A DNA stretch of 64,000 nucleotides from Botryotinia globosa (lineage: Eukaryota; Ascomycota; Leotiomycetes; Helotiales; Sclerotiniaceae), in contig RCSZ01000017.1 in assembly GCA_014898425.1 (NCBI GenBank), positions 744,001-808,000 on the forward strand. Direction: 5' to 3'. A program made the position numbers and the translations under genes. Of the stretch, positions 47,441 to 58,871 are shown one piece after another. The notes below the pieces were generated by a model, which saw only the letters and a list, made by a program, of their open reading frames with translations, ran no database searches and was not told the DNA's origin. Positions within the stretch are counted from its first letter, which is position 1. Each line of letters begins with the position of its first letter.

Positions 47441-48207
47441 AAAAGCTATAGTATTAAAATAATTTTTATTAATATTAAATCAGCTATATTTAATATAAAT
47501 CTTTTTTAATTGATTATATAAACTTTAGTTATATTTATATTATTTCAATTTCAACCCTTTGAAAAACCCTTAGTTTTAAAGCTAGTAATATAAAAAATAT
47601 ATCATTTGAAAGCTCTTAGCTTTTTATATATAATTACTACTTTTCTTTTTTTTTATTCAATTTATATTAACTTGAATAAACTAATTTAAATGATTTCGTT
47701 GAAAAAATCTAAGAAGTTATACTATCCCCTATACCGCTGAGAATGAGCTCCCTCGCTTAACAGAGTCTTATTGACCAATTAGATTATCAAGATTCCTTAA
47801 ATTTAACCCAATATTTACATTTATTTTTTGATATAAAATTCAATCAATATTTTTTCTATATTAAAACTTCTAATATAATAATATATATTAAATCTCAATC
47901 TTTTCTTTTTTTTGAAATTATAAAAAATCGATATTTGAAATCAAGATTTAATAATATAAAAAATATGACTGAAAATCCATTAAAATAGTCATTCTATTCA
48001 ATAAGGCTTTATCATTCAGGGCATATCGCACGGACCACTTTTGGAGCCCATTCTCAGCGGTATAGGGGATAACCACAATGCTAAGAAAGTCAAACTAATC
48101 AGATCGCTTGAATCGGGTCTCACTAAACAAAAGTTCTCTTTTTTCGTATGTATACACACCTTCGGCCCTCGCGGACAACAAGAATATTAAGAAGATAAAC
48201 CTCCAAT
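47441..48207 (-). repeat. repeat R2, inverted copy, remainder, with element E inside
   Basis: Continues the inverted R2 copy after the Ty3/gypsy insertion: 47441-47724, then the TIR element, then 48070-48207. It ends with the motif shared with 37063-37130 (CTTCGG...GACAACAAGAATATTAA). Confidence 0.65.
47725..48069. mobile_element. 345-bp TIR element (type E)
   Basis: The ends TCCCCTATACCGCTGAGAAT on both sides, read inwards, are identical over 20 bp. They extend to a G/A difference and GCTCC, and are flanked by TA at 47723-47724 and 48070-48071. The interior is AT-rich with no ORF. The terminal TCCCCTA is shared with element D at 17805-18309. Confidence 0.85.
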
Positions 48208-48483
48208 AATAATAAATTGTCAGAACTTCAATCCCTGATACTATGCCTTTTTATCAGATTATATACGTAGCATAGTAATAAACCTTACAACTTCTATTAG
48301 TTTCCATGCATGTAACATTTAGAATTTTTCTAAATTGAGATTTAAAGTTTTAAAATATCAATTTTTAAATTTATATAGAAATCATATATAAATTTAAAAC
48401 TTTTATATAATTCTTAATAACTCTCAATAACAATTATTAAAAGAAAATTATATTTATTTTTTGAAAAATTCAAATTTAAATCC

Positions 48484-48730
48484 TGAAAAAAATTCTGAAA
48501 AAAATTCTGAAAAAAATTCTGAAAAAAATTCTGAAAAAAATTCTGAAAAAAATTCTGAAAAAAATTCTGAAAAAAATTCTGAAAAAAATTCTGAAAAAAA
48601 TTCTGAAAAAAATTCTGAAAACGATTCTGTAAACGATTCTGAAAACAATTCTGCAAACAATTCTGCAAACAATTCTACAAACAATTCTGAAAACAATTCT
48701 GAAAACAATTCTGAAAACAATTCTGAAAAA
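48484..48730 (+). repeat. 12-bp minisatellite (AATTCTGAAAAA unit, about 20 copies)
   Basis: About twenty tandem copies of AATTCTGAAAAA. The first dozen are identical and the later ones vary (CTGAAAACG, CTGTAAACG, CTGCAAACA, CTACAAACA). Because 12 is a multiple of three, all frames stay open, giving (NSEK)n on the plus strand and FF-rich repeats on the minus strand. There is no ATG start at the head of the frame and the array sits inside RIP-mutated repeat sequence, so I treat it as non-coding. Confidence 0.9.
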
Positions 48731-49411
48731 AATAAAAAAAAGAATTACAAAAAAAGAATAAAAAAAAATATAGAAATGTAGTATATAGTGAGTTTAGAGT
48801 AGTATAAACAATCCCTACAATTTTAAAGGATTTCTTTTAAATATTTATTTATAAGGAATTTTTTGTTTTTTTAAAATCTTTCGAAATAAATATCTTTTAA
48901 ATTTATATTTATAACAAATTTTTAAAATTTAAAGATTTTTGAAATTTGTTTTTAGCTATTTTTCCTTAAAAATTATTATAAATTTTATAAATTTTAAATT
49001 TGTATGTTATTTTTATATAAATTGAAAATTGATATTTTAAAGCCTTAGAAATTAATTTACAAAAATATTATAAATCTAAAAAAATTTAATACAAATTTAG
49101 AATAGCTTAAATTATATATATATATAAATTTTTATTAAATTATATTCTATATTAATAAAGATATTCATATATAAAATCGAAATATACATCGAAACTAATA
49201 AAAATCGTAAACTTTACCACTACACCACACATATAATCTAACCTAAAAAACACAATATCAAGAATTAAAATCATAATAACTTATTATTATATATATATTC
49301 TAATAAAGCGCCCCTCTTTTATTCTTTTCATCTCGAAAAGACTAATAATCATAAAAAATATTTATATATATAGTTGATTATATAATTTATAATAATACAA
49401 CCCTATATTAT

Positions 49412-49572
49412 TGTCATGATGCAGGTAAAGACTTATATTGTATCATAAGGGTTCTAAGTGCTATGAAAGATTGAGGCCCTATTATAGGGAATAGGGCACG
49501 CTAAGGGCACGCTAAGGGCACACTAAGGGTCCATGCCTGAGGCACGAAGACAACGTAGTTGGCGCCGTGACA
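49412..49572. repeat. solo LTR, second family, ATTAT target duplication
   Basis: 161 bp, beginning TGTCATGATGCAGG and ending GGCGCCGTGACA with a TGTCA/TGACA terminal inversion, flanked on both sides by ATTAT. The inverted sister region around 38,560-38,620 lacks it and shows the empty site. It contains three tandem AGGGCAC(G/A)CTA-type units. It is different from the Ty3/gypsy LTRs at 38899 and 47282. Confidence 0.85.
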
Positions 49573-49899
49573 ATTATCTAATATCCTCATTATTAATAAT
49601 AATATATAATCATTAATAAATTTAGAATAGTTAATTATTAAGTAGATATATTCTTATCTCAATAATCCATTTCTTAATTTGAAAATCTATTTTAAATTAA
49701 ATAAACTTTAATAAAATCTCAAAACAATATCCATCTAATATAATCCCTAATATTCTATTATATATATAAAATCGAAATATACATTGAAACAAATAGAAAT
49801 CGTAAACTTTATTTCTATACTATATATATAATCTAATCTAAAAGATATAATATCAGGGATTGAAGTTCCAATAGCTTATTACTATATATATATTCTAAT

Positions 49900-49982
49900 A
49901 ATATTAATAGATTAAAAAAGTGATTTTTGATATAAAAGAGTAGCCCAAAAGAGAGGTGGCTTAAAAGTGAGGGTATTCGACT
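49900..49982 (-). mobile_element. right end of a family A TIR element
   Basis: Matches the right end of the element in the bZIP gene (AAAAAAGTGATTTTTGATRT...GTATTCGACT) and is followed by TA at 49983-49984. It may be the partner of the end at 38101. Confidence 0.65.
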
Positions 49983-49984
49983 TA

Positions 49985-51358
49985 TTTAATATTAAATCGT
50001 TTATAAAAGATACTAATTCTATTCATTATTAATACTATAATTTATTCATTAATAAAAAATACATTATTAATATTATTAATATATATATAGAGAATTTGTA
50101 TGAGGATTTGTATTGAGTTTCGCTTTATCTCGAATATTCACTTTGCTACTATAGGAATGCGCTCATAGTAGATAAATTAAAATAGTTAACAGAAATCGAA
50201 TGATGTAAACGAACGATTTCTAGATGAATAGTCTAATAAATTTATAATATAATCATCTCAATACAAGTCAACGTCTATAGTATTAGAATAGATATTATTA
50301 ATATATTAAATTCTTGATCTAAATATAATTACAGTTTCGACGTTAACTTATAGACGATAATAACTTACTATATAACTGAGATATATATGATAGAATTTAA
50401 TACTTTAGTATTATCTTATCTTTAAATGAACTTATATTATAAAGATTTGTGAAAAATCATGAGAAGTATATACTATCAGCTGATCAATCTCGAAAAATAA
50501 GATAAATCTTACAATTCGTATTTGAAGTATAGGTTATAGTCTCAAATTTTTTAAATAAGTCTTAAAATAGATCGAGATTAATACGAACTTTAACTTCTCA
50601 TTGAATGAGAGTAATCTAATTGTATAATTAAACTATATAAACTAAGTAAAAACTTATACTTCAAGTCTATCTAAAACAACATAAGAGAATCTAAATTTAA
50701 GATAGTCATAGTACTTATATATTAGAAGCTGATAATATTAAAGGAGTAGTAGGTGTCTTAGACTCTATTTTAATAAAACGAGGCTATGATTTTGATTTTT
50801 AAGATGAATACAAGTATATGCCTCGAGATGAACATATATGTTTCGATTCTTTAAAGGATGATAATAATCTCATTCTACAATTCAGGAATGAACAATGAAA
50901 TTCATACTCTAGTTAGAACACTCGAAGAAGTTTGCTCGGAGAGAAACAAGCCGGAAAATACCGGATAAGTTCCGGATAAGTCCCGGAAAAACGATTCACC
51001 TTACTATACATTATGAAGAATTCTAGTTTCGGCGAGTGTCTAATGAAGAATAGAATTGAATTCATGAATGTTCTACATCTATATCTTCTTGATTTTCTAT
51101 CATTCTAGCTAACTAGTCATATTAGTGAGTCAAAAATTAGTGTTTAGTCTATGGTAGCCTATTTTCCTAACTCAAAATGTAGATTTTATGGTTCTATAAA
51201 TACAAAAGAAAGGCTACGAGACATCTTGATATTCATTTGAGAGTTCTTTGAAAACATCGCTTGTTATTTTCTAGTACTAATGTGCAGATTTTCCATGCTA
51301 ATCCTCTAAGAACTACAAATAACCCCGAGGATGCTCAAATTACTGATAAAATTGGCAA
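49985..51358. other. AT-rich flank of the transposon block
   Basis: AT-rich, grading to normal composition near 50,880. A small direct repeat of CCGGATAAGT-type units lies at about 50,960-50,985. No gene supported. Confidence 0.45.
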
Positions 51359-53222
51359 TCAACCCTCAGAAATAGGCTTTGAAGCACCAATCTCAGCTTT
51401 ATCTATTTCCTTCTCTCCATTCTCATCATCTGACGTACGCTCCGAGTCACTAATATCGGTTTCACAATCTACATAGATTGGAATCTTCCCATGTTGTTTC
51501 CTAATAAGCTGCTTAATTTTCTCATGAATATCAGGCCAATGGTAGAGAATGTTTTGAATCTCGGAGCTTGAGCGCTTTGGAAAGCGTCCTTCGGTCTTAG
51601 TATAGCCTCCACCTCTAATGACTGGAACATCATCAATGGTGAGACTACGCGAGGTTAATAGTGCCATAGGCAATCCTGGAAGTCTCTTCCGGCCTAAAAA
51701 CTCCTCATTTTGAGCGTCTACGATAAGCTGCCAATCTTCTTCATCTAGATTGCCCTTCTTCGACTTCACTGCATCCAGAATATTTGCCTCTATGAATGCT
51801 CTTTCCCACTCTGTCCACTTATCATTCTTTGGCTTAGGTGGAGGAGGAGCTGAATAGACTCTTTTCTTTGCAGCAGGAGGGAAGCTTCCAGGAAGTCTGC
51901 GACGTAAGATAGCGTTTGCCCATTCGTTGAGCTTTGCAACAGTGACCTTTCCACCTTGTCCTTTCTTCCAGTTCCGTCTAGTTCCCGCATATCTGTACTC
52001 CCACAATTCATCGTTGTCCGCTACTAGCTTGACGGTAGCTGGAACTATCTTGGTGAAGGGGTCAAGCATTGCAGCAGCGTTCTTGGCAAGGCTGAACGTA
52101 GCTTTACGCTTTGAGCGTGGTCTATCGATTTGTTCGTTGAGAACGACCGGGATCTGAGGAGAAAGAAGTTAGATATTGAGAGGTAAGAGTATTGATCAAT
52201 AGATACTTACAGCAGATGACGGAACGGGACTTCTTTCTGAAGGACTGGGGGCAATTGGGCACGGTGGTGGGGGCTGCATAGTTATATTGTCTGTATTGTT
52301 GGTCTTCGAGCCTATTGTGCGTCCTCTCTTTCTTTGGGGTTGCTTCTACAGGTTAGCACATGGTCAAATAAATAACAAACGTGATACGTACAGGAATTAA
52401 AACACCCCAAGCACCTTGAGTAGCATCACTTGATCCAACGGCTACGCTTCTCAATGCTTGCAAATCCACTGATGATTCCACGCCTCCCATATATGAATCT
52501 CGTTGAGAGGACCGTCGATTAGCGGGGTCAGATCGCTGAATGGAGGAGTAATGAGAAGCATCGGCTTGCATTTGACGACGTTTTTTTGGGTTGGGAGACA
52601 TCGGTGTTGAGTAGAATTGAGCGTTTCGGGGATTCAGTGCCTCGGTGAGTGGATTGTAACTGATAGGACCTGTATAGTGGAAGTTTCCAGAAAGGGCTTG
52701 AACTCTGTCTGCCATTGTCTGATTGGCTACTTGACCAGAAGAAACATTATTTCTTGGTTGTAATTGTATTCCTGCTGGGTAATTAGAGCCTGATGTATTA
52801 TTATTGCGAGCCCGAGATAATGACTGCGTGTTCTCGGTGTTGGCTGTTCGCAAGTAAGACTCTGGTATTTGGGCTCGATTGGGCATCATAGCAGATACCG
52901 GATTATCAGGCAGTGTTTGATGTCCTCGAGGATTTATAGGGCCAAGGTAAGGACTAAGAGCTGCCGCATACGCGGGACTAGAGCCCCTTCTTGCTCTCAG
53001 AAGGTATGATGGAACTTGCGAGGAACTTGGAACTCTTTGATGACGCCGGATTCCGATCAACCCACTTCTTTGTGGTCTTCGTTCTCCAGTACGAGGCATT
53101 GGAGCTGATACCTCCCGTGTAGAGCCTGCGTCGTTGCTTTCGATGGATTGTAGTGGATCGTCTGGGTTTAGACCGGATCTCGAGGCCATCGAGTCGTCAT
53201 TTCTTTGGGTTTCGCCCTCCAT
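51359..53222 (-). CDS. 586-aa SANT/Myb-like family protein with LNEWANA module
   Basis: Three exons (53222-52392, 52345-52211, 52153-51359) join in phase 0 across introns of 46 bp (GTACGT, GCTAAC, TGTAG) and 57 bp (GTAAGT, CTAAC, CTCAG). Residues 1-320 are Ser/Arg/Asn/Pro-rich and disordered-looking, with basic clusters (NPKKRRQ, KQPQRKRGR, RPRSKRKA). The family module runs from about residue 360: VKLVADND.LWEYRYAG, RNW (W about 384), VAKLNEWANAILRRR, a Pro-rich insert, WTEWERAFIEANILDAV, EEDWQLIVDAQNEEFLGR and SSSEIQNILYHWPD. The last part matches the large gene at 2250 (ALKNQIYHFRD). The tail is acidic (DCETDISDSERTSDDENGEKE). Nuclear role inferred; function unknown. Confidence 0.85.
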
Positions 53223-56200
53223 TACGCTAATGGTCTTGATATTTATGGTCGCAAGAGATATTAAAGAGATGTATGTGATACTAATGGGTAGTTTTCTAGA
53301 CCAAAACTATGTAATATGCAAGAAAAGTGGAAAGAATTGGTTTAGAACAACTTCGGCGAACGTTTGATTATTCAACGGCGAAGAAACTCTAGAAGTATTA
53401 ATCACAAATCTTTAAGAATACGGCAGAGATTTTAACCGTCTTTTTACATTTTGTGGCGTGATTCAATCAATTTCTCAGTCATACAAGGCTACTTTGTAAG
53501 GCTAATCAGTCATACGATACAGTACAAGGCTTTGCCGCTTCGAGAAGCGGTCGGAGAGGAGGCCCGTAGTCTTCTTGTTTACCCGTATACCTAGGTATGT
53601 ATAGTATCAAGGTTATCTCAGAGCCTCTAATTTGCCTGCTTTGAACGTCCTGCTTTTATCGCATCTTTTAGCTCACCTGCTATATTGTATATAGCCCTAC
53701 TTCAAAGCTTTTCACCAGGACTTGAAGCCATTATCGCTGACGTAAAGCTTCTTTACGGCTATAACGCTGTATGGAACAGGCCATACTGAGATTTCTGTTT
53801 AGCTCAGAGCTGTATCAGTTATTAGAATCTAAACTTCCTCTTCTACTCTCAAGTGACTAATTGCTTCCTCCTCCCTTGATTCCTTTTATCTCTCCTATTT
53901 CCTCTTATTCTTGTGCCCCCATGTCTTCTCTTACTTCTCCTGCTCCCTTGCAAACAAATTTTCTATCACTCTTCATGCTGATCTTATGTTTCCTGGATCA
54001 AATACGTTCTATCCGCTCACTCCCCTTCTCATCTTGTAGTTCTTCTCTGTATCTTGTTCCCAGTATCTTGTCCCCAATCTTCCTTATTCTCGCTAGAAAC
54101 CTACACACTAATTCAAATAGCTCTAGATCTATTATTCCAACATTAAATTATCTATTGGGATAAGAAATGCACTTCAAGCGCTAGAAATATACATATTCCC
54201 TGCCATGCGAGCCAGCAGTTTTGTCGCACACCAAGCATCAGCTATATCTGTTGTCTTTACTGTATAATTCTCCTGCGAGAATTCTTTACAGCTCCTGCCC
54301 CCCTATCAGTTTCTACCACCTAGATATGATCCTTATACACTCTATGTCCCTTCGTTCTCCTGTGCCCATAGATATAGAGTCGCCTATTGTAGATGTACGT
54401 CCTGCGAAGCTCCTACTGTACTTTGTTAGTTTTTGCTTCTGCCACATATGCAGCCAGCAGCCAGATGCGTAAGATCTTCGAAACCCTGTAATATATCTGC
54501 TGCTTATCTTTAATATATCGAAGTTGTGTGCTAACTTCATCCTGCCGGTTGTCTTCTTTTGTGACTCTTTACAATTCCTTTCTCCCAGCCAGCGACTTCA
54601 TCTGCTCCTGTAAGACTATGTGTTTATGGTAACACGATATTGATCAATTCATGCGCGCGAGATTCTGATGGGTATAAATCGGGGTGATAGCGCTTTATTT
54701 TGTCTGCAAATTTAGATATCAGCTAGGAATGCTGTAGCGACGACTTGCCTTGCCGATTCTCCCATCAAAACGTCAAAATTAGCCTTCTATCTTGAGTAAA
54801 TTTTCGAATCTTTCATTGATGATTTTACATCGTTTAATACTGTTTTGACATGAACCGAGAAATCTCATCTCGTTCTGTCATCTAGCGAAGAGCATCTCCT
54901 TCTCTCGCTTTGACATTCTTCTTCTAACTCCCAACGTGAACCATAATTCTCTGCGAAAGCTACAATCCAAGACATTTCTCTACTCTTCTTATACCAAATT
55001 CGCTCGCATCCTCACGATCTTACTGTCTATATGGCTCTTTACTTCGAAAATCTATCGCAGACTTAGCACTATCGCCTTGAACCCAATCTTCTGCTTCAGA
55101 CTTGGTACTGCTACTCATGGTCCCTCTCCCGATAAAACTGTGAGTAAATTGGCCTTCATTCCTCGTTTTATCTTCTTTGCACTCTCTAGTCTTGCTTCTA
55201 CTTGCTTTAGCTCTTTGTCTTCTGTGCTAACCTACTCCATCTAGATTGCCCTTTCCCCTTACACAATCTACGTCGACTAGAATTCCTACTATTCTTCTAA
55301 TCTTATCCCGAACGCTCGCAATACCCCCAAATGTTCGCAAAAGAAGCTCTTCCAAGCGTTGGCTGCACGCTATTGGAATTTTTATTCTCGAAAAAGACGA
55401 CCCTAAGATATCAAAAGCGCGATGTCGCCTTTGACTTCAATGCGAGCTCTCTTTTCTGTATTATTTGTTCTGAGGAAACAGGGTCTATTGATGCATAGAA
55501 GGCTATCCGATGGGCCGCTACAATTTACTACTATACTGTTGTTGTTCTGGATCAGAAGCACTCGAACGGCCGTAAACATCTAGTTGTTGAGATTTGCGGT
55601 GATCTTGAACCGAGTCCGGTAAACACTTCCAGACAAATCTACGTATATGTAGAGATAGTAAGAAGCAGATCTACTGTATCGTTCTATGAGTCTGCTAGAT
55701 ATCTATCTAATATTAAACCATTCTTGAGCACTATTTACGAACTATCAGGCTAAAATGAGAGTCACCATGATACTTTGTAGGCACTTTCTCTCAAGGACCT
55801 CTTCGAACGATTCAGAATCAGGTTAGAACAAACAGCATCTTCTAAAAACATGAAGTAGTGGAACGTCAAGATTGAAGGAGAGGCCACGTCTCATTCAGTC
55901 TTTAACTAGAGTGGAATCGGAAGGAAAGCCCTAAAGAGGAGGTGTTTGGGACGTTCTAGAATGGGGTTGCATTTTGGAGTCTACTTGGAGAGTTACGACA
56001 CATAAAGGCGGAGTCTACATCACAGCTCAGTTGAACTTTTATCCATCGAAAATTCCAAAGATAAAAAGACATAACAGTTAACACGATTTCTTGGGATTCT
56101 TCCTCTGCAAAAGAACATCTTGAACCACAATCATCACTCACATATAGCACTGGAATACACTACTTTCTAGCTGGAAATAAACTATCTAATCTTACATCTC

Positions 56201-58871
56201 AGAAGTTTTGGGGGCCATTTACGGTGTTAGTGAAGGTTTCCTGACTTTGACCCGATTCAGTAAATCTTGGAACTGAAATTCGATTTTCAGGGCCTACAGG
56301 GTATTTGCGGGGTCAAAGTGCACCTCACTAAGCCTGTAACATGCTATAATACAGCGGGATACACTGAAGTGATAAGCGGACCAAAATCGTCATGGATTTA
56401 AATATTGTACTGGGAGCTGCATATTCCCGATTTAGCATCTTTAAATATGATAATTATAATTGTATCTACGTCGTTTGAAATCTTAGAATGAAGGTATAAA
56501 GTCATCTTTGCACGTAAACTCATGACCGACTCTTTAAATCAATACTCCCTGCGAAGTCGAGTCGCTTCTTTCTATATCTAAACAACTACTCTTCAACGCT
56601 CCTCTTACCCCATAAATTGTCTGCAGCGTCATATGTATTTGATTGAAAGGGCCATCTTGAGCTATCGTCCTCTCATGCTATGTCACCAGTAAGATGCCTC
56701 TCAACAAAATTCACATCTTTCTCCAAAATCATGATCGCAGTAAAGCCGTTCTCTGCATTCTCAATTTACATCGGACTTCTCAGTCTCACATACTCCCCAA
56801 CTATCCCCTTTGCCTGAATTGCCGAGCCTGATATGTTTCTAGCTTTCAAAATACTCGAATTAAATTACGAGGGCAGAAGATAATGCTCAACTCCACCGTA
56901 CCTTCCTTTTCCTGCAGTCTCGCTTGTGTTTGCTCAATTTGCTTTCCCCTATTTTTTGTCCAGCCCCCATTAGACACTGTTGTCGGCTCGTTTTTCTAGA
57001 GAGGGCCGGTTATCAAATGTATAATGTTCAAGTTGTGCATGGTTACTCCCACGTCGCTCCTAGTGTCTATTGTTGTAGGTCCACTGCTTTAGTTTTCTTT
57101 TCCCACTTATATAACAGCGCTCGATGTGCAACTATTCCAAAAGAAAATATACGCATGTATCAAGTTCCATCGCTCCTGCTGTCTCCCGATTTAATCGCCT
57201 CGCCTGTTGCTTGACCCACTTGAACATGTGTTGTGATATTTCAAGCGTGATTCACCAAGTTCTCCTCCTCCTTATACGTTGTTTTTATCAAATAGGAAGG
57301 TTATAGTCGTATGAACTGACAGATCTTCGGATAAAGGAGGTATCGTGTGAAGGAGTTCGAATAGTCAGAGGTTTTATATCTGGGGCAGTTGGATCTGTGG
57401 TTTGATATAGTTCCTATCCAAGACTGAAGACACTGATTAGTATCCAATATCATGTAGAGAGCTCAAATATTCAAGAACTTAAAAAAAGAAAGAGGATAAG
57501 TAATGATACCAACAGACTAATGACAAACCATAAGCTCACCTGCAAGTTTCCAATCAAGATAATAGATCATGTTAGACTTTGTTTGCATAAACAAACATTA
57601 CATCTTTATTGAACATGTCTGCTGAGGAATCTTTTCAATACTTAGATGCTATCAAGCTTTTCATTGAGAGATAAAGAAAATCCATGGTTCGCCAATGTAT
57701 CTTGAAGTGTTTCCAACTTTAGGAGCGGAAGGCGGCATAAAAAGTTCAACCAATGAACGATGATGATGATGATGATGATGATGAAGACGAAGATGAAGAT
57801 GAAGATGAAGATGAAGATGAAGATGGAGGAATAGATTGAAGACTATGAATGAATGAGGGGGAAAAAAGGCTGGTTCTTGCAGACAAAGAGATGACCAGAT
57901 TAATGGATGTAAGATCTTCCTATACAACAATCCACCAAGAACACATCCAGGAACTGAAAATAACCAACTTGTTGTACCCTCTCCGCCTTGTAGACAAGGC
58001 TATCCATCTAAGAGAAATCTACCTAGAAATTTGCTATTCAATAGAAAGCAGAAACTTGATTGAATTTCAATAATCCAAATTAATTAGATGAGATATGGCC
58101 CTAAACTCGGCTAAGCCCGAGCGGTACTGATGCTTGAGATTTGTCCTAACATTCACAAGAAAACAGTGAAGTTTTTTTGATACAGGATCATATTCCTTCT
58201 ATCTTATGAGAGAGCTTGTGTACAAAAACCGGAAACTTGGGTAATATTTCTGTCATTCCGCCAATTCGACAAAAAAGAATTTCATATGGTGATTTCCTCG
58301 TTTCTGGGACAACAACAATCACTTTCTGTTACAACACTCTTCACTTTCTTGATACACACCTCAGACATACAAGAACCTTTGTCATTTCTTTTCTATAGCT
58401 TGCTTATCAGGTTTGCTTTATGATTCTTGCTTCTTGCCAACGATATCAACTTTTTAAGCCAGATACAAGAATTCAGAGCAGACCTTGCAGGTTGCTTCCA
58501 TTAATAGATCACTACTACTTGTTTCGTCATTCTCACTTTTGGTAAAGCCTGCCGTTCTAATATTCAGGACTATTAAGAAGAGATTGTGGCTTTTGCTACC
58601 TTGCTTGTCCGACTTATTTGCATGCAGCAGCTTCAAAGGGCCTTTCCAATCTCATAAACTTACAATCCGTAAGTTGCACACTTTGTTTGGTTCCTTGAGC
58701 ATACTAACCACGATTGTTTGATCTAGAAAACCGCAAAAGGCTGCAAAAAGTATATCATCTTGCCTCTCCTCCTTTACTGGCGAAAGATTCATTGTGCTCC
58801 AGCTGCACTTTTCGTCGCTTTTCTTATCGATGCACCTTTGTGATTTCTCAGGAAACTAATCAAACAACAGA
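53223..58871. other. 5.6 kb with stop-riddled, protein-like frames but no intact gene
   Basis: From about 53,850 to 55,400 the plus strand is strongly pyrimidine-rich. Minus-strand reading between about 54,540 and 53,850 is protein-like (GTGERRDIECIRIISRW, LFELVCRFLARIRKIGDKIL) but broken by many stops. On the plus strand 55,340-55,750 reads ASSLFCIICSEETGSIDA, a TAG, then KAIRWAATIYYYTVVVLDQ and more, ending in stops. I recognise neither; they are probably decayed genes or old transposon parts. A GAT/GAA-type repeat lies at 57,761-57,827. The rest is non-coding. Confidence 0.45.
57761..57827 (+). repeat. GAT/GAA trinucleotide-hexanucleotide repeat
   Basis: A run of GAT units followed by GAAGAT units. 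In one frame it would give an Asp/Glu run of about 25 residues from an ATG at 57753, in another a His-rich run on the minus strand. No flanking coding evidence supports either. Confidence 0.85.

Noticed and set aside
48461..48781. 106-codon (NSEK)n ORF as a protein gene
   Set aside because: It is the translation of a 12-bp minisatellite, lacks an ATG start and lies in RIP-mutated repeat DNA.
57661..57930. His-rich minus-strand ORF
   Set aside because: It is the antisense reading of a GAT/GAA microsatellite with no other coding support.
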